Part shown: positions 24,242 to 31,842 of the stretch, piece by piece
How the letters are laid out: the number at the start of each line of letters is the position of its first letter
Position numbering within the stretch: position 1 is the first letter of the stretch
DNA from: Deltaproteobacteria bacterium
Lineage (GTDB): Bacteria > Desulfobacterota > Desulfovibrionia > Desulfovibrionales > Desulfovibrionaceae
NCBI GenBank assembly: GCA_031264465.1
Contig: JAISDX010000003.1
Coordinates: 1 to 39,250, forward strand
DNA length: 39,250 nucleotides
Direction: 5' to 3'
Position numbers and translations under genes: made by a program
The notes under the pieces: model-generated
What the model was told of the DNA's origin: nothing
Seen by the model: the letters and a program-made list of their open reading frames with translations, nothing else
The model's database searches: none

Positions 24242-24883
24242 ATGAAAAGAATTTATCCCGAGACCGACATCTATGCCATCCTCGACCTGAACCTTTCCCG
24301 CGGGCGGAGCAATGTGGAAATCACCAAGCGGCTCCTGGAGGCGGAAGTCAAAATCATCCAGTACCGCGAAAAGGACCGCAAACTGGGCGTGATGCTGGAA
24401 GAGTGCCGGGCCATTCGCGAACTGACCCGCGCGGCCGGGGCGACGTTCATCGTCAACGACTTTACCGACATCGCCCTTCTGGCGGACGCCGACGGCATTC
24501 ACGTCGGGCAGGAGGACATTCCGCTGCCCGAACTGCGCAAGCTGGTGGGGCCGGAACGCATCATCGGCCTTTCCACCCATTCGCCGGAGCAGGCCAGGGC
24601 GGCCGTGGCGGCCGGGGCCGACTATATCGGGGTAGGGCCCATTTTTCACACCAACACCAAAAAAGACGCGGTGGACCCGGTGGGCTTTGAATACCTGGAT
24701 TACGTGGCCAAAAACATCAAGCTCCCCTTTGCGGCCATCGGCGGCATCAAGGAACATAACATCGGCGCTGTGGCCGCGCATGGCGCGCGCTGCTGCTGCA
24801 TCATATCCGCCATCGTGGGGGCGGACGACGTGGCCGGCGCGGTCAGGAACCTGCGCCGGGCCATGCGGGAAGGAAGGAAATAA
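24242..24883 (+). CDS. thiE: Thiamin-phosphate synthase ThiE
   Basis: TIM-barrel enzyme that joins HMP-pyrophosphate with thiazole phosphate. 213 residues. VKIIQYREKDR, FIVNDFTDIALLADADGIHVGQEDIP, GLSTHSPEQARAA and ADYIGVGPIFHTNTKKDA are diagnostic. The usual VNDR appears here as VNDF. GAAGG precedes the ATG. It comes 32 nt after thiF. Confidence 0.95.
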   Translation: MKRIYPETDIYAILDLNLSRGRSNVEITKRLLEAEVKIIQYREKDRKLGVMLEECRAIRELTRAAGATFIVNDFTDIALLADADGIHVGQEDIPLPELRKLVGPERIIGLSTHSPEQARAAVAAGADYIGVGPIFHTNTKKDAVDPVGFEYLDYVAKNIKLPFAAIGGIKEHNIGAVAAHGARCCCIISAIVGADDVAGAVRNLRRAMREGRK

Positions 24884-24885
24884 CC

Positions 24886-25719
24886 ATGCGCGAATTCCCC
24901 AATATTTTGAGCATCGCCGGCACCGACCCGAGCGGCGGGGCCGGCATCCAGGCCGACCTCAAAACCGCCACCGTCCTCAAGGGGTTCGGCCTGTCCGTGA
25001 TCACCGCCCTGGTGGCCCAGAACGGCGCGGGAGTGAAAGGCGTTCAGGCCGTGCCGCCAAGTTTCGTCCTGCTGCAACTCGAAGCCGTGTTCGAGGGCTT
25101 CAAGGTGCACGCCGCCAAAACCGGCATGCTCTGCAACAAGCCGATCATGGAGGCACTGGCCCCGGTGTTGGCCAAACGCTGCTACCCCCTGGTGGTGGAC
25201 CCGGTGTGCGTGAGCCAGTCCGGGCACAAGCTCATTGAGGACGACGCCATTGAAGTTCTGCGCGCGAGAATTGTGCCGGCGGCCGACCTGATCACCCCGA
25301 ATCTGCCCGAGGCCGAAACCCTGAGCGGTGTGAAAATAGATTCCAGGCAGAGCATGGAGCGGGCCGTGGACAAGCTGCTCAAGGCCGGGGCCAAGGCCGT
25401 GCTGCTCAAGGGCGGACACTTCAAGGCCGGCGGTCCCGGCGCGGGCGGCGACAGCCTGACCGACTTCCTGTTCCTGGGCGACGGCAGCCGCCTGGAACTG
25501 GTGCACGAGCGCATCGAAACGAACAATAACCACGGCACCGGCTGCACGCTTTCCGCCGCCATCGCCACTTTCCTGGGCCAGGGCCACGGGCTGGAGGAAG
25601 CGGTGCGGCGCGGGCAGCGCTTTCTGCACGCGGCTCTGGCCACCAGCTTCCACCCCGGCCTGATCGGAGCCGGGCCGGTGAACTTCGTGGGCGGGGCCGA
25701 GGCCGAATTCCGCCAGTAA
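24886..25719 (+). CDS. thiD: HMP / HMP-phosphate kinase ThiD
   Basis: Ribokinase-fold kinase that converts HMP to HMP-pyrophosphate. 277 residues beginning MREFPNILSIAGTDPSGGAG. It also shows GMLCNKPIMEAL, VVDPVCVSQSG, LITPNLPEAE and the anion-hole motif NNHGTGCTLSAAIA. It starts 2 nt after thiE. It would also phosphorylate HMP released by TenA, which links salvage with synthesis. Last gene of the thi operon; thiC is not present in the window. Confidence 0.96.
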   Translation: MREFPNILSIAGTDPSGGAGIQADLKTATVLKGFGLSVITALVAQNGAGVKGVQAVPPSFVLLQLEAVFEGFKVHAAKTGMLCNKPIMEALAPVLAKRCYPLVVDPVCVSQSGHKLIEDDAIEVLRARIVPAADLITPNLPEAETLSGVKIDSRQSMERAVDKLLKAGAKAVLLKGGHFKAGGPGAGGDSLTDFLFLGDGSRLELVHERIETNNNHGTGCTLSAAIATFLGQGHGLEEAVRRGQRFLHAALATSFHPGLIGAGPVNFVGGAEAEFRQ

Positions 25720-25746
25720 AAAGGTTAATGACGCGTCAAATAATGG

Positions 25747-25784
25747 TTGACTTTGGGATATTTGATGTTATAACGTGTTATAAC
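25747..25784 (+). promoter_or_regulatory. vapBC promoter with twin palindromic operator
   Basis: TTGACT (25747-25752), 16 bp, TATAAC (25769-25774). The 8-bp palindrome GTTATAAC occurs twice, at 25767-25774 and 25777-25784, with centres 10 bp apart (one helical turn), over and just after the -10. This suits binding by the VapB/VapC complex. Confidence 0.6.
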
Positions 25785-25803
25785 AAAATACTTGGAGCCG
25801 CAT

Positions 25804-26058
25804 ATGACGCATACAACCGCACATCAACCCTTCGTGACCCGTCAGTTTATGGCTGGTAACTCGCCAGCCGTCCGCATTCCAGCCAACATGGCATTTCCGC
25901 CCAAAACGGAACTTGTCGTTGTCCGTGAAGGCGATCGCATCATTGTTGAGCCGAAAGAAAAAAAACTTGGCGATATTCCCAAGCTGCTGCACGCGCTTAA
26001 TGAAAATTTTGTCGGCGGGCGGCCGGAGTTTGATGAAACGGAAAGGGATTGGCTGTGA
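25804..26058 (+). CDS. vapB: VapB-type antitoxin (AbrB-like)
   Basis: 84 residues. The N-terminal SpoVT/AbrB-type DNA-binding swapped barrel reads AGNSPAVRIPANMAFPPKTELVVVREGDRIIVEP; the C-terminal tail (LLHALNENFVGGRPEFDETERDWL) should wrap the toxin. TGGAG precedes the ATG at 25804. Its stop overlaps the toxin start by 4 nt. It probably represses its own promoter. Confidence 0.85.
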   Translation: MTHTTAHQPFVTRQFMAGNSPAVRIPANMAFPPKTELVVVREGDRIIVEPKEKKLGDIPKLLHALNENFVGGRPEFDETERDWL

Positions 26059-26444
26059 TCAAGTGCATGCTCGACACCAATATCTGCATATATTTAATCA
26101 AAAAACATCCGCCGGAAATTGTGGAGAAATTCGACAATTACCGGAGAGGTGAGATTTGCATAAGCTCCATCACCTGGGCGGAGCTTTGCTGCGGGATCAA
26201 AAAAGACGGCGCGGGCATTACAGAGCGGCTTTTAGAACTTCTCGCGGTGGTCCCCTTTGGCGTTGAAGATGGGAGGGCCTTCGGCAGACTGACCGGGCTG
26301 GTTCCAAGCAGGAAAGCCAGTTTGGATAGAATGATTGCCGCCCATGCCTTGTCCCTTGGGGTAACGCTGATTACAAATAACCCTGCCGATTTTGAGGCGT
26401 ACAAGCCTGCCGGCTTGCTGTTGGAGAACTGGCTTTGCCCATAG
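26055..26444 (+). CDS. vapC: VapC-type PIN-domain toxin
   Basis: 129-residue PIN RNase starting at GTG inside the overlap GTGA with vapB. Acidic catalytic residues are present: Asp7 (CMLDTN), Glu in SSITWAELCCG, Asp in KASLDRMIAAHAL, and Asp in TNNPADFE. Targets of relatives are initiator tRNA or rRNA loops, but this one is not known. The pair sits between the thi operon and a minus-strand cluster. Confidence 0.9.
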   Translation: MIKCMLDTNICIYLIKKHPPEIVEKFDNYRRGEICISSITWAELCCGIKKDGAGITERLLELLAVVPFGVEDGRAFGRLTGLVPSRKASLDRMIAAHALSLGVTLITNNPADFEAYKPAGLLLENWLCP

Positions 26445-26489
26445 AGATTTTCAGTGGTCAGGCGCCGAAAATTTAAGCGTTACATGATA

Positions 26490-27128
26490 CTATTTTTTAG
26501 CCACCACTTCCAGCAGGTCGCTGGCCATGATGTCGGAAGGCGCGGTGGCTTTTTCATCCAGGGGGATGTCCGTGCCGTAGCGCTGGTGGGCGATGCGCAG
26601 CACTTCCTCGCTGTCCAGGTTGTAGTCGGCGATGCGGCGCAGCGGGCCTAGCTCCAGGCCGGTGTTGCGCTGGTACAGCTTCCAGACCAGTTCCGAGCAG
26701 TAAATTTTGTCGTCCGACCATTGGAACAGAAAGTCGTAAGGTTTGCCCGCGAACGTGGCAACGTCATTCAGCATGGCCGCCAGAGCTTCCGGGGTCAGCG
26801 CTCCGGCGTCCTTCAGGCGCATGAGAACGTAATGGCCTTTTTCACCCCGGGCAATCCAGTCGGCCAGCGGCGTCCAGGTAACCGGCCCGATAGCCTCCAG
26901 CACCTGAAGCTTGCCGTCCTTTTCCAGAATGATGCCGCAATGGGTGTATTCCGAACCGGTGGCGATGCGCAGGGCCAGGCTCTGGGAAGTGTTCAGCGAT
27001 TGGAAAATCAGGTCGCCGGCCTTTACCTCCGTGTCGGCGTCGCCGGCGCAGGCCGGCGGGATCAGCAGCAGGCCCGCGAGGAGCAGGGCGGGTAAGGTTT
27101 TGCGAGCGGCTTCAAGTTTGCGGGTCAT
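26490..27128 (-). CDS. YiiX-like permuted NlpC/P60 hydrolase
   Basis: 212-residue exported protein. The signal peptide is KTLPALLLAGLLLIPPACA, with likely cleavage before GDAD. The permuted papain-like motifs are GDLIFQ, YTHCGII (His63) and YCSELVWKLY (Cys144). Relatives include E. coli YiiX and cleave amide or ester bonds in envelope molecules; the substrate is unknown. It follows the TctC-like gene by 19 nt and is the last gene of a minus-strand cluster. Confidence 0.78.
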   Translation of the reverse strand: MTRKLEAARKTLPALLLAGLLLIPPACAGDADTEVKAGDLIFQSLNTSQSLALRIATGSEYTHCGIILEKDGKLQVLEAIGPVTWTPLADWIARGEKGHYVLMRLKDAGALTPEALAAMLNDVATFAGKPYDFLFQWSDDKIYCSELVWKLYQRNTGLELGPLRRIADYNLDSEEVLRIAHQRYGTDIPLDEKATAPSDIMASDLLEVVAKK

Positions 27129-27147
27129 AACATTCTCCTTACCGCCT

Positions 27148-28134
27148 CTAGGGCAGGTTGTAATCTTCTTTCAGCGGGCGGTAATATTCGGCCAGTTGGT
27201 GCAGGTAAACGGCCAGGTTCACGGCATCCAGCGCGGCCGGCTCAAAGCCCAGGGCCGCAAGCTCGGCCTGGAATTCCCGCTCCTGGGCCAGGCCGAAGTA
27301 AATGCCGGCCGCGCTGCGTGAAGTGGTGCTCGTCACTTCGCTGGACATGGCCAGCCCGAAATAGGAAATTTCCAGAATGTCGTAGCCGAGCTCCAGGAAG
27401 GTCGGGGCCTGGGGGAGTAGCGGGTGGCGCTTTTCCGCGGTTACGCCCAGCGGGCGGCAGCCCCGGGCGAGCAGTTCCGGGTTGGGGTAGCCCCAAAAAG
27501 CCAGGGCCGCGCCGCTCTGGGCGCCCTGCAGGGCCGAATGTACGCCGGTGTAGGGGCGGTAGGCGGTTTTTATGCCGGCCTGACGGTCCAGGCGCAGGCT
27601 GGTAAGCTGATGGGAGGCGCCGCTGCCGGCAATGGCCGGTCCGCCCGGCTGGAGCCGGGCCTGATCCACGAGGTCGTAAAAGCCGGTGAGCGGGCTGTCC
27701 GCCGGCGCCCACAGCACCAGAGGGGCCGAGGCCAGCAGGCAGACGTTGCTGAAATTATCCAACTTGAAGGGCGGATACTGTTTCAGGGTTTGCAGCGTCA
27801 GGCTGGTCAGTTCGGTCAGGGCCAGAGTGTAGCCGTCCGCTTCCTGGATGTCCAGCTCCGTCCAGGCCGAAACCCCGCCGCGTCCGGGCCGGCTGCGTAC
27901 CTCGAAATTGTATTTGGTGGCCGCCTGGTAGCGGGGGCGCAGCTTTTCCAGCAGGGCGGCCGTGCCGTCTTCCGCGTCGTAGGGGTTAAGAATGACGCTG
28001 TCCTGGTCAGGGTAGGGATGTATGGCCTTGAAGGCGGCCAGCGCCGGGGCCGGCGCCGCCAACAGCCAAATCAGCAGCCAGACCGGCAGCCGGGCTGTCC
28101 GGATTAGCCGCGGATCGCGCTTCGCCGCCGGCAT
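27148..28134 (-). CDS. TctC-like periplasmic binding protein
   Basis: 328 residues with a signal peptide (RLPVWLLIWLLAAPAPALA). It shows the Bug/TctC fold: FEVRSRPGRGGVSAWTELDIQEADGYTLALTE corresponds to the family's NRPGAGG and DGYTL segments, and SGASHQLTSLRL and LGVTAEKRHPLLPQAPTFLELGYD are also typical. TctC proteins bind carboxylates for a tripartite transporter, but no tctA or tctB is present here. It starts 3 nt after the upstream gene. It may sense or deliver a ligand rather than serve transport. Confidence 0.75.
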   Translation of the reverse strand: MPAAKRDPRLIRTARLPVWLLIWLLAAPAPALAAFKAIHPYPDQDSVILNPYDAEDGTAALLEKLRPRYQAATKYNFEVRSRPGRGGVSAWTELDIQEADGYTLALTELTSLTLQTLKQYPPFKLDNFSNVCLLASAPLVLWAPADSPLTGFYDLVDQARLQPGGPAIAGSGASHQLTSLRLDRQAGIKTAYRPYTGVHSALQGAQSGAALAFWGYPNPELLARGCRPLGVTAEKRHPLLPQAPTFLELGYDILEISYFGLAMSSEVTSTTSRSAAGIYFGLAQEREFQAELAALGFEPAALDAVNLAVYLHQLAEYYRPLKEDYNLP

Positions 28135-28137
28135 GGC

Positions 28138-28848
28138 CTATCTCTCCAGGGCCTGTTCAAACAGTTCGTCGGCGTTCTCGATGCTGTACACTACCCAGGA
28201 CTGGTCTTCCCGGGCCAGCATCAGCTCCAGCTCATAGCTTTTGCCGCTGGCCGAATCCGTCAGCGAAGTGAGGATCAGGGCGCTGGCCTCATCCTGCGCG
28301 GCCAGAACGGCCGGGCCGAACTTCTGGCGGGACGGCTTCAAGGCCGCAAGGTTCAGGAACAGCCCGCCGTCCAGGCCGGTCAGTTCGTTCTGCGGCCGGG
28401 GCTGGCCGGCGAAATAGCCCGAGGCCACACCGTAGAGGACGAATGTGCGCAGTTCGCCGCTCAGGAAAAGCTGGGCCGGGCGGCGTGAGGAAACCGAAGA
28501 GGCGTTGAGCGAACCCAAAAGCGCCGGCAGGGGCTGGGGGAGCGTGAGCGCGCCGGAGCGGAGGCGCTCGTTGATCTGCGGCATGGTATTGTTCAGGAAA
28601 GCCACCCCCAGCGTGTTGAAATCAATGCGGGAGTCGGCCAGTTCAGAGTCGCGGGTGTCGATGGCCTGTTGCAGTATGTCCACGATCCGCCTGGGGTCTT
28701 CCATGGCGGGCAGATCGTGCGGAGGCGGCGCGTCTTCCTTTTTGGCCTGGCTGGAAGCCAGGGCGCCGTCAGGGTTCAGCCCGGCCGCGCCGCAGCAGAT
28801 GAAAAGAGCCACCAGGCCGAGAAGAAAAGCAAGAGTTTTGCCGTGCAT
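28138..28848 (-). CDS. Exported protein of unknown function
   Basis: 236 residues from the ATG at 28848, which has GAGG about 6 nt upstream (an ATG at 28860 is less likely). A hydrophobic signal (KTLAFLLGLVALFICCGAAG) is followed by a charged linker. The rest has alternating helices and strands (RRIVDILQQAIDTRDSELADSRIDFNTLGVAFLN; QSWVVYSIENADELFEQALE). No domain was recognised. Between ribF and the TctC-like gene, it is probably co-transcribed with both. It could be an accessory of the binding protein. Confidence 0.7.
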   Translation of the reverse strand: MHGKTLAFLLGLVALFICCGAAGLNPDGALASSQAKKEDAPPPHDLPAMEDPRRIVDILQQAIDTRDSELADSRIDFNTLGVAFLNNTMPQINERLRSGALTLPQPLPALLGSLNASSVSSRRPAQLFLSGELRTFVLYGVASGYFAGQPRPQNELTGLDGGLFLNLAALKPSRQKFGPAVLAAQDEASALILTSLTDSASGKSYELELMLAREDQSWVVYSIENADELFEQALER

Positions 28849-28874
28849 ATTGTTCCTCATTTAATTACAACATG

Positions 28875-29867
28875 TTAGAGCGGGTAAAGTTCGGCAAAAG
28901 CCGGGTCGCGTCTGGCCGCGCCGAGGATCTCCCGGGTTTGCCGCACGTCCAGGCCGATTTGCCTGGCCAGGTCCGCCGGGCCGGGGAAGGCCGTTTCCGT
29001 ACGCAACTTTTTTATAAAATACAGGCGCAGGTCCTGTCCGTAAATATCGCCGCTGAAATCGAGCAGGTGCGCTTCCAGCGAAACCTTGCCGTTGCCGAAG
29101 CTGGGGTTTGTGCCCAGGTTGCAGGCCGCGCCCGCGGCTTTGCCCTGCATGGCCGCCCCGGCCGCCAGGCAGGCGTAAATGCCGGGCGGCGGGAGCAGGA
29201 GCGGGCCCGGGTCCAGGTTGGCCGTGGCAAAACCCAGGTCGTGCCCACGCCGGCAGCCGTGCAGCACCCTGCCGTGCACGCTGTGCTGGCGGCCCAGGAG
29301 TGGCGGCAGCCCGGCCAGGTCGCCGGCGGCCAGGCGCTCGCGTACCCAGGTGGAGGAAATGACCCGGCCTTCCGGCATGAGGCGCAACGGCTCGATTATT
29401 TCCAGGGAAAAGCCGTAGCTCTCCGCCCGGCTGCGCAAAAATTCGTAATCGCCCAGCCCCCGGCTGCCGAAGGAAAGGTCGTAGCCCAGCACCAGGCTGC
29501 GCGCTTTAAGGCGGTCCAACACCAGGCCGCGCAGGAAGTCTTCCGCCGCCATGGCGGCCAGGCCGCGCTCAAAAGGCAGCACCAGGCTGTAATCCACCCC
29601 CAGCCCGGCCAGGATGGCCAGGCGGTCTTCCAGGTCGGCCAGGGAGCGCGGCGCGCCGGCCGGGTTGAAAAACACCGCCGGGCGCGGTTCGAAAGTCAGG
29701 GCCAACAGCGGCAGGCCCAGGGCGTTTGCCCTGGCCCGGGCCGCGGCAATCAGGGCCTGGTGCCCCCGGTGCATGCCGTCAAAGGTGCCCCAGGTCAGCG
29801 TCGTGCCGCCGGCGCCGGCCGCGCCGAGCGCGGCGGAAGCCTCTTCAAGGCTGTGCAGAGTGATCAT
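28875..29867 (-). CDS. ribF: Bifunctional riboflavin kinase / FAD synthetase
   Basis: RibF makes FMN and FAD. 330 residues. GTFDGMHRGHQALI (about 27-40) is the nucleotidyltransferase signature in the N-terminal FAD-synthetase domain; VLGYDLSFGSRGLGD and VISSTWVRERLA follow. The C-terminal riboflavin-kinase domain has LGFATANLDP, GIYAC and EAHLLDFSGDIYGQDLRLYFIKKLR. It precedes three envelope genes on the minus strand and is divergent from purH. A promoter may be TTGCAC and TAATAT, 16 bp apart, in the gap 29900-29960. Confidence 0.93.
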   Translation of the reverse strand: MITLHSLEEASAALGAAGAGGTTLTWGTFDGMHRGHQALIAAARARANALGLPLLALTFEPRPAVFFNPAGAPRSLADLEDRLAILAGLGVDYSLVLPFERGLAAMAAEDFLRGLVLDRLKARSLVLGYDLSFGSRGLGDYEFLRSRAESYGFSLEIIEPLRLMPEGRVISSTWVRERLAAGDLAGLPPLLGRQHSVHGRVLHGCRRGHDLGFATANLDPGPLLLPPPGIYACLAAGAAMQGKAAGAACNLGTNPSFGNGKVSLEAHLLDFSGDIYGQDLRLYFIKKLRTETAFPGPADLARQIGLDVRQTREILGAARRDPAFAELYPL

Positions 29868-30000
29868 ATCAAGTGTTACCGCCTTTACCCCGGCCGGAAA
29901 ATATATTATAAAAGCAGATTGCCTTGAGGAATATTATCATAGCATACTCACTGTGCAAAACTACCCTAAAACCCAAGCTACTTCAAGAGCTGGAGAACTA

Positions 30001-30609
30001 ATGGAATTATTGCCGGTAAAAAGAGCGCTGCTCAGCGTTACGGACAAAAGCGGCCTGGCGGATTTTGCTTCGTTTCTGGTCAAGGGGGGCGTCGAGCTCG
30101 TTTCCACGGGCGGCACCCGTAAAACTTTGCAGGAAGCCGGGCTGCCGGTCACCCCGGTCAGCGCGGTGACCGGCTTTCCGGAAATTTTGGGCGGCCGGGT
30201 TAAAACCCTGAACCCTTACATCCACGGCGGCATCCTGGCCGACAAAGACAACCCGGATCACCTGAGGACCCTGGAAGAGCATAAAATCAAGCCCTTCGAC
30301 CTGGTTTGCGTCAACCTGTACGACTTTTCCGGAGCTCTGGCCAAAAAGCTGGACGAGCGCGCCAGCATCGAGGAAATCGACATCGGCGGTCCCTGCCTGC
30401 TGCGGGCCGCGGCCAAGAACTTTCATTCCCTGCTGGCGCTGCCCGGCGTCGCCTTTTACGCCGAAGCGCGCCGCGAGCTTGAGCGTAACGGCATGAGCGT
30501 TTCGCTGGACTTCCGGCGCAGGACGGCCGCCGCCGCCTTCAAGGCCACCGCCGGGTACGATTCCATGATTGCCGGCTGGCTGGGCGCTTTACAGGGAAAC
30601 GCCGATTAA
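30001..30609 (+). CDS. purH: IMP cyclohydrolase (PurH N-terminal type)
   Basis: 202 residues matching only the MGS-like cyclohydrolase part of PurH, which closes FAICAR to IMP. ALLSVTDKSGLADFASFL, LVSTGGTRKTLQEAGLPVTPVSAVTGFPEILGGRVKTLNP and DLVCVNLYDF are diagnostic, together with EEIDIGGPCLLRAAAKN. The AICAR transformylase half is absent and no frameshift is visible, so this is a naturally free-standing enzyme, as known in Desulfovibrio-like bacteria. The ATG has GGAG 8-11 nt upstream. Confidence 0.9.
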   Translation: MELLPVKRALLSVTDKSGLADFASFLVKGGVELVSTGGTRKTLQEAGLPVTPVSAVTGFPEILGGRVKTLNPYIHGGILADKDNPDHLRTLEEHKIKPFDLVCVNLYDFSGALAKKLDERASIEEIDIGGPCLLRAAAKNFHSLLALPGVAFYAEARRELERNGMSVSLDFRRRTAAAAFKATAGYDSMIAGWLGALQGNAD

Positions 30610-30620
30610 CGGTAAGGCGG

Positions 30621-30648
30621 CTCCCGGCCAAGGAGGTTTGGCCGGGAG
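30621..30648. terminator. Hairpin between convergent purH and buk
   Basis: CTCCCGGCCA-aggaggtt-TGGCCGGGAG, a perfect 10-bp stem, 12 nt after the purH stop. No T-run is present, but its position between convergent genes fits a terminator. Confidence 0.6.
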
Positions 30649-30689
30649 TGGAAGGCCGTGGGAATTTCCGGAGCCTGGCGCGGGCAAGG

Positions 30690-31787
30690 TCAGCTTTTAC
30701 CGGCATAGCCGGCGTACACGGCGGCTTTTTCCTCGCCGCGCAGCACGCGCAGGCCGCCCTGGGCCAGGGCTTCCATCTCAAGCTCGCCGGGGTAGACTTT
30801 CAGCGGGGCCATGGGGGCCACGTATTCCTTGATCATGCTGACGATCATGGCGGAAAAGGCAATGCCGCCGGTCAGGATGGCCGCATCGCAGCGCCCGCCC
30901 AGCACGGCGATCATGCCGCCGATGTCTTTGGACAGTTGGTGGATCATGGCGCGCAACACCAGGGTGGCTTCGGCTTCGCCCCGCATGACCCGCTGTTCCA
31001 CTTCGCGCATGTCATTGAGGCCCAGATAGGCCTTGATGCCGCCGTTGCGCTGCATGAGGGCCAGCAGTTCCTGTTTGCTGTAGTTGCCGGAAAAGGCCAT
31101 CTCGATAAGCCCGCGCCCATAAACCAGGCCGCTGCGTTCCGGGGTAAAGGCGCCTTCCCCGTACATGCCGTGGGTGGCGTCGATGACCCGGCCGTAGCGG
31201 TGCGCGCTGGTGGTGATGCCGCCGCCCATGTGGCAGATGACGAAGCGGGCGTCGTTGTAATCCATGCCCATCTCCCGGGCGCACAGGCGGCCGACGGCTT
31301 TGGTGTTGAGAGCGTGGAACAGGGACTCGCGCGGGATTTGCGGCAATCCGCTCAGGCGGGCTTCCGGGATCATTTCGTCCACAACGGCCGGATCCACCAC
31401 AAAGGACGGGATATTGTACTTGCCGGCGATATCGGCGGCAATGATCGCGCCCAGGCAGGAAGCGTGGAGGCCGGCCACTTCACCGTGCAGATCTTCCAGC
31501 ATAAGCTCGTTCACCGCGTAGGTCCCGGAGGCCAGCGGAGCGATCATGCCTCCCCGCCCGACCACCGCGCTGAGGTTCTCCAGCCGGATGTCCCTTTCCC
31601 TGAGGGCGTCCATGATATAGCGCAGGCGCACGTCATGCTGTTCCGTGATGCTTGCGCAGTCGGCAAAGTCTTCCGGCGGGTGGCGCACGGTCCGCTCGAA
31701 CAGCGCCTGTTCATTTTCGAACAGCGCGAACTTGGTGGAAGTGGAGCCGGGGTTGATCACCAGGATCAAAAATTTTTCGTTAACCAT
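30690..31787 (-). CDS. buk: Butyrate kinase
   Basis: ASKHA-fold acyl kinase of 365 residues that forms ATP from an acyl phosphate, usually butyryl phosphate, sometimes branched or propionyl. The N-terminal phosphate loop is VINPGSTSTKFALF (Asn12), followed by VVGRGGMIAPL, FVVDPAVVDEM, CHMGGGITTSAHRYGRVID and AAILTGGIAFS. These favour butyrate over acetate kinase. AAGGAGAG lies before the ATG. It follows the MFS gene by 55 nt, a gap with a GC-rich hairpin. No ptb (phosphotransbutyrylase) is adjacent. Confidence 0.9.
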   Translation of the reverse strand: MVNEKFLILVINPGSTSTKFALFENEQALFERTVRHPPEDFADCASITEQHDVRLRYIMDALRERDIRLENLSAVVGRGGMIAPLASGTYAVNELMLEDLHGEVAGLHASCLGAIIAADIAGKYNIPSFVVDPAVVDEMIPEARLSGLPQIPRESLFHALNTKAVGRLCAREMGMDYNDARFVICHMGGGITTSAHRYGRVIDATHGMYGEGAFTPERSGLVYGRGLIEMAFSGNYSKQELLALMQRNGGIKAYLGLNDMREVEQRVMRGEAEATLVLRAMIHQLSKDIGGMIAVLGGRCDAAILTGGIAFSAMIVSMIKEYVAPMAPLKVYPGELEMEALAQGGLRVLRGEEKAAVYAGYAGKS

Positions 31788-31842
31788 TGAAACTCTCCTT
31801 TATTGGCGGGCCGCGCCGGTTTTCAGCGGCCCGGCGGGCAAA

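Noticed and set aside
30593-30611. GGGAAACGCCGATTAACG resembles the MITE end (15 of 18)
   Set aside because: It lies in the coding frame at the end of purH, is one of many possible near matches, and has no partner repeat nearby; chance similarity is plausible.
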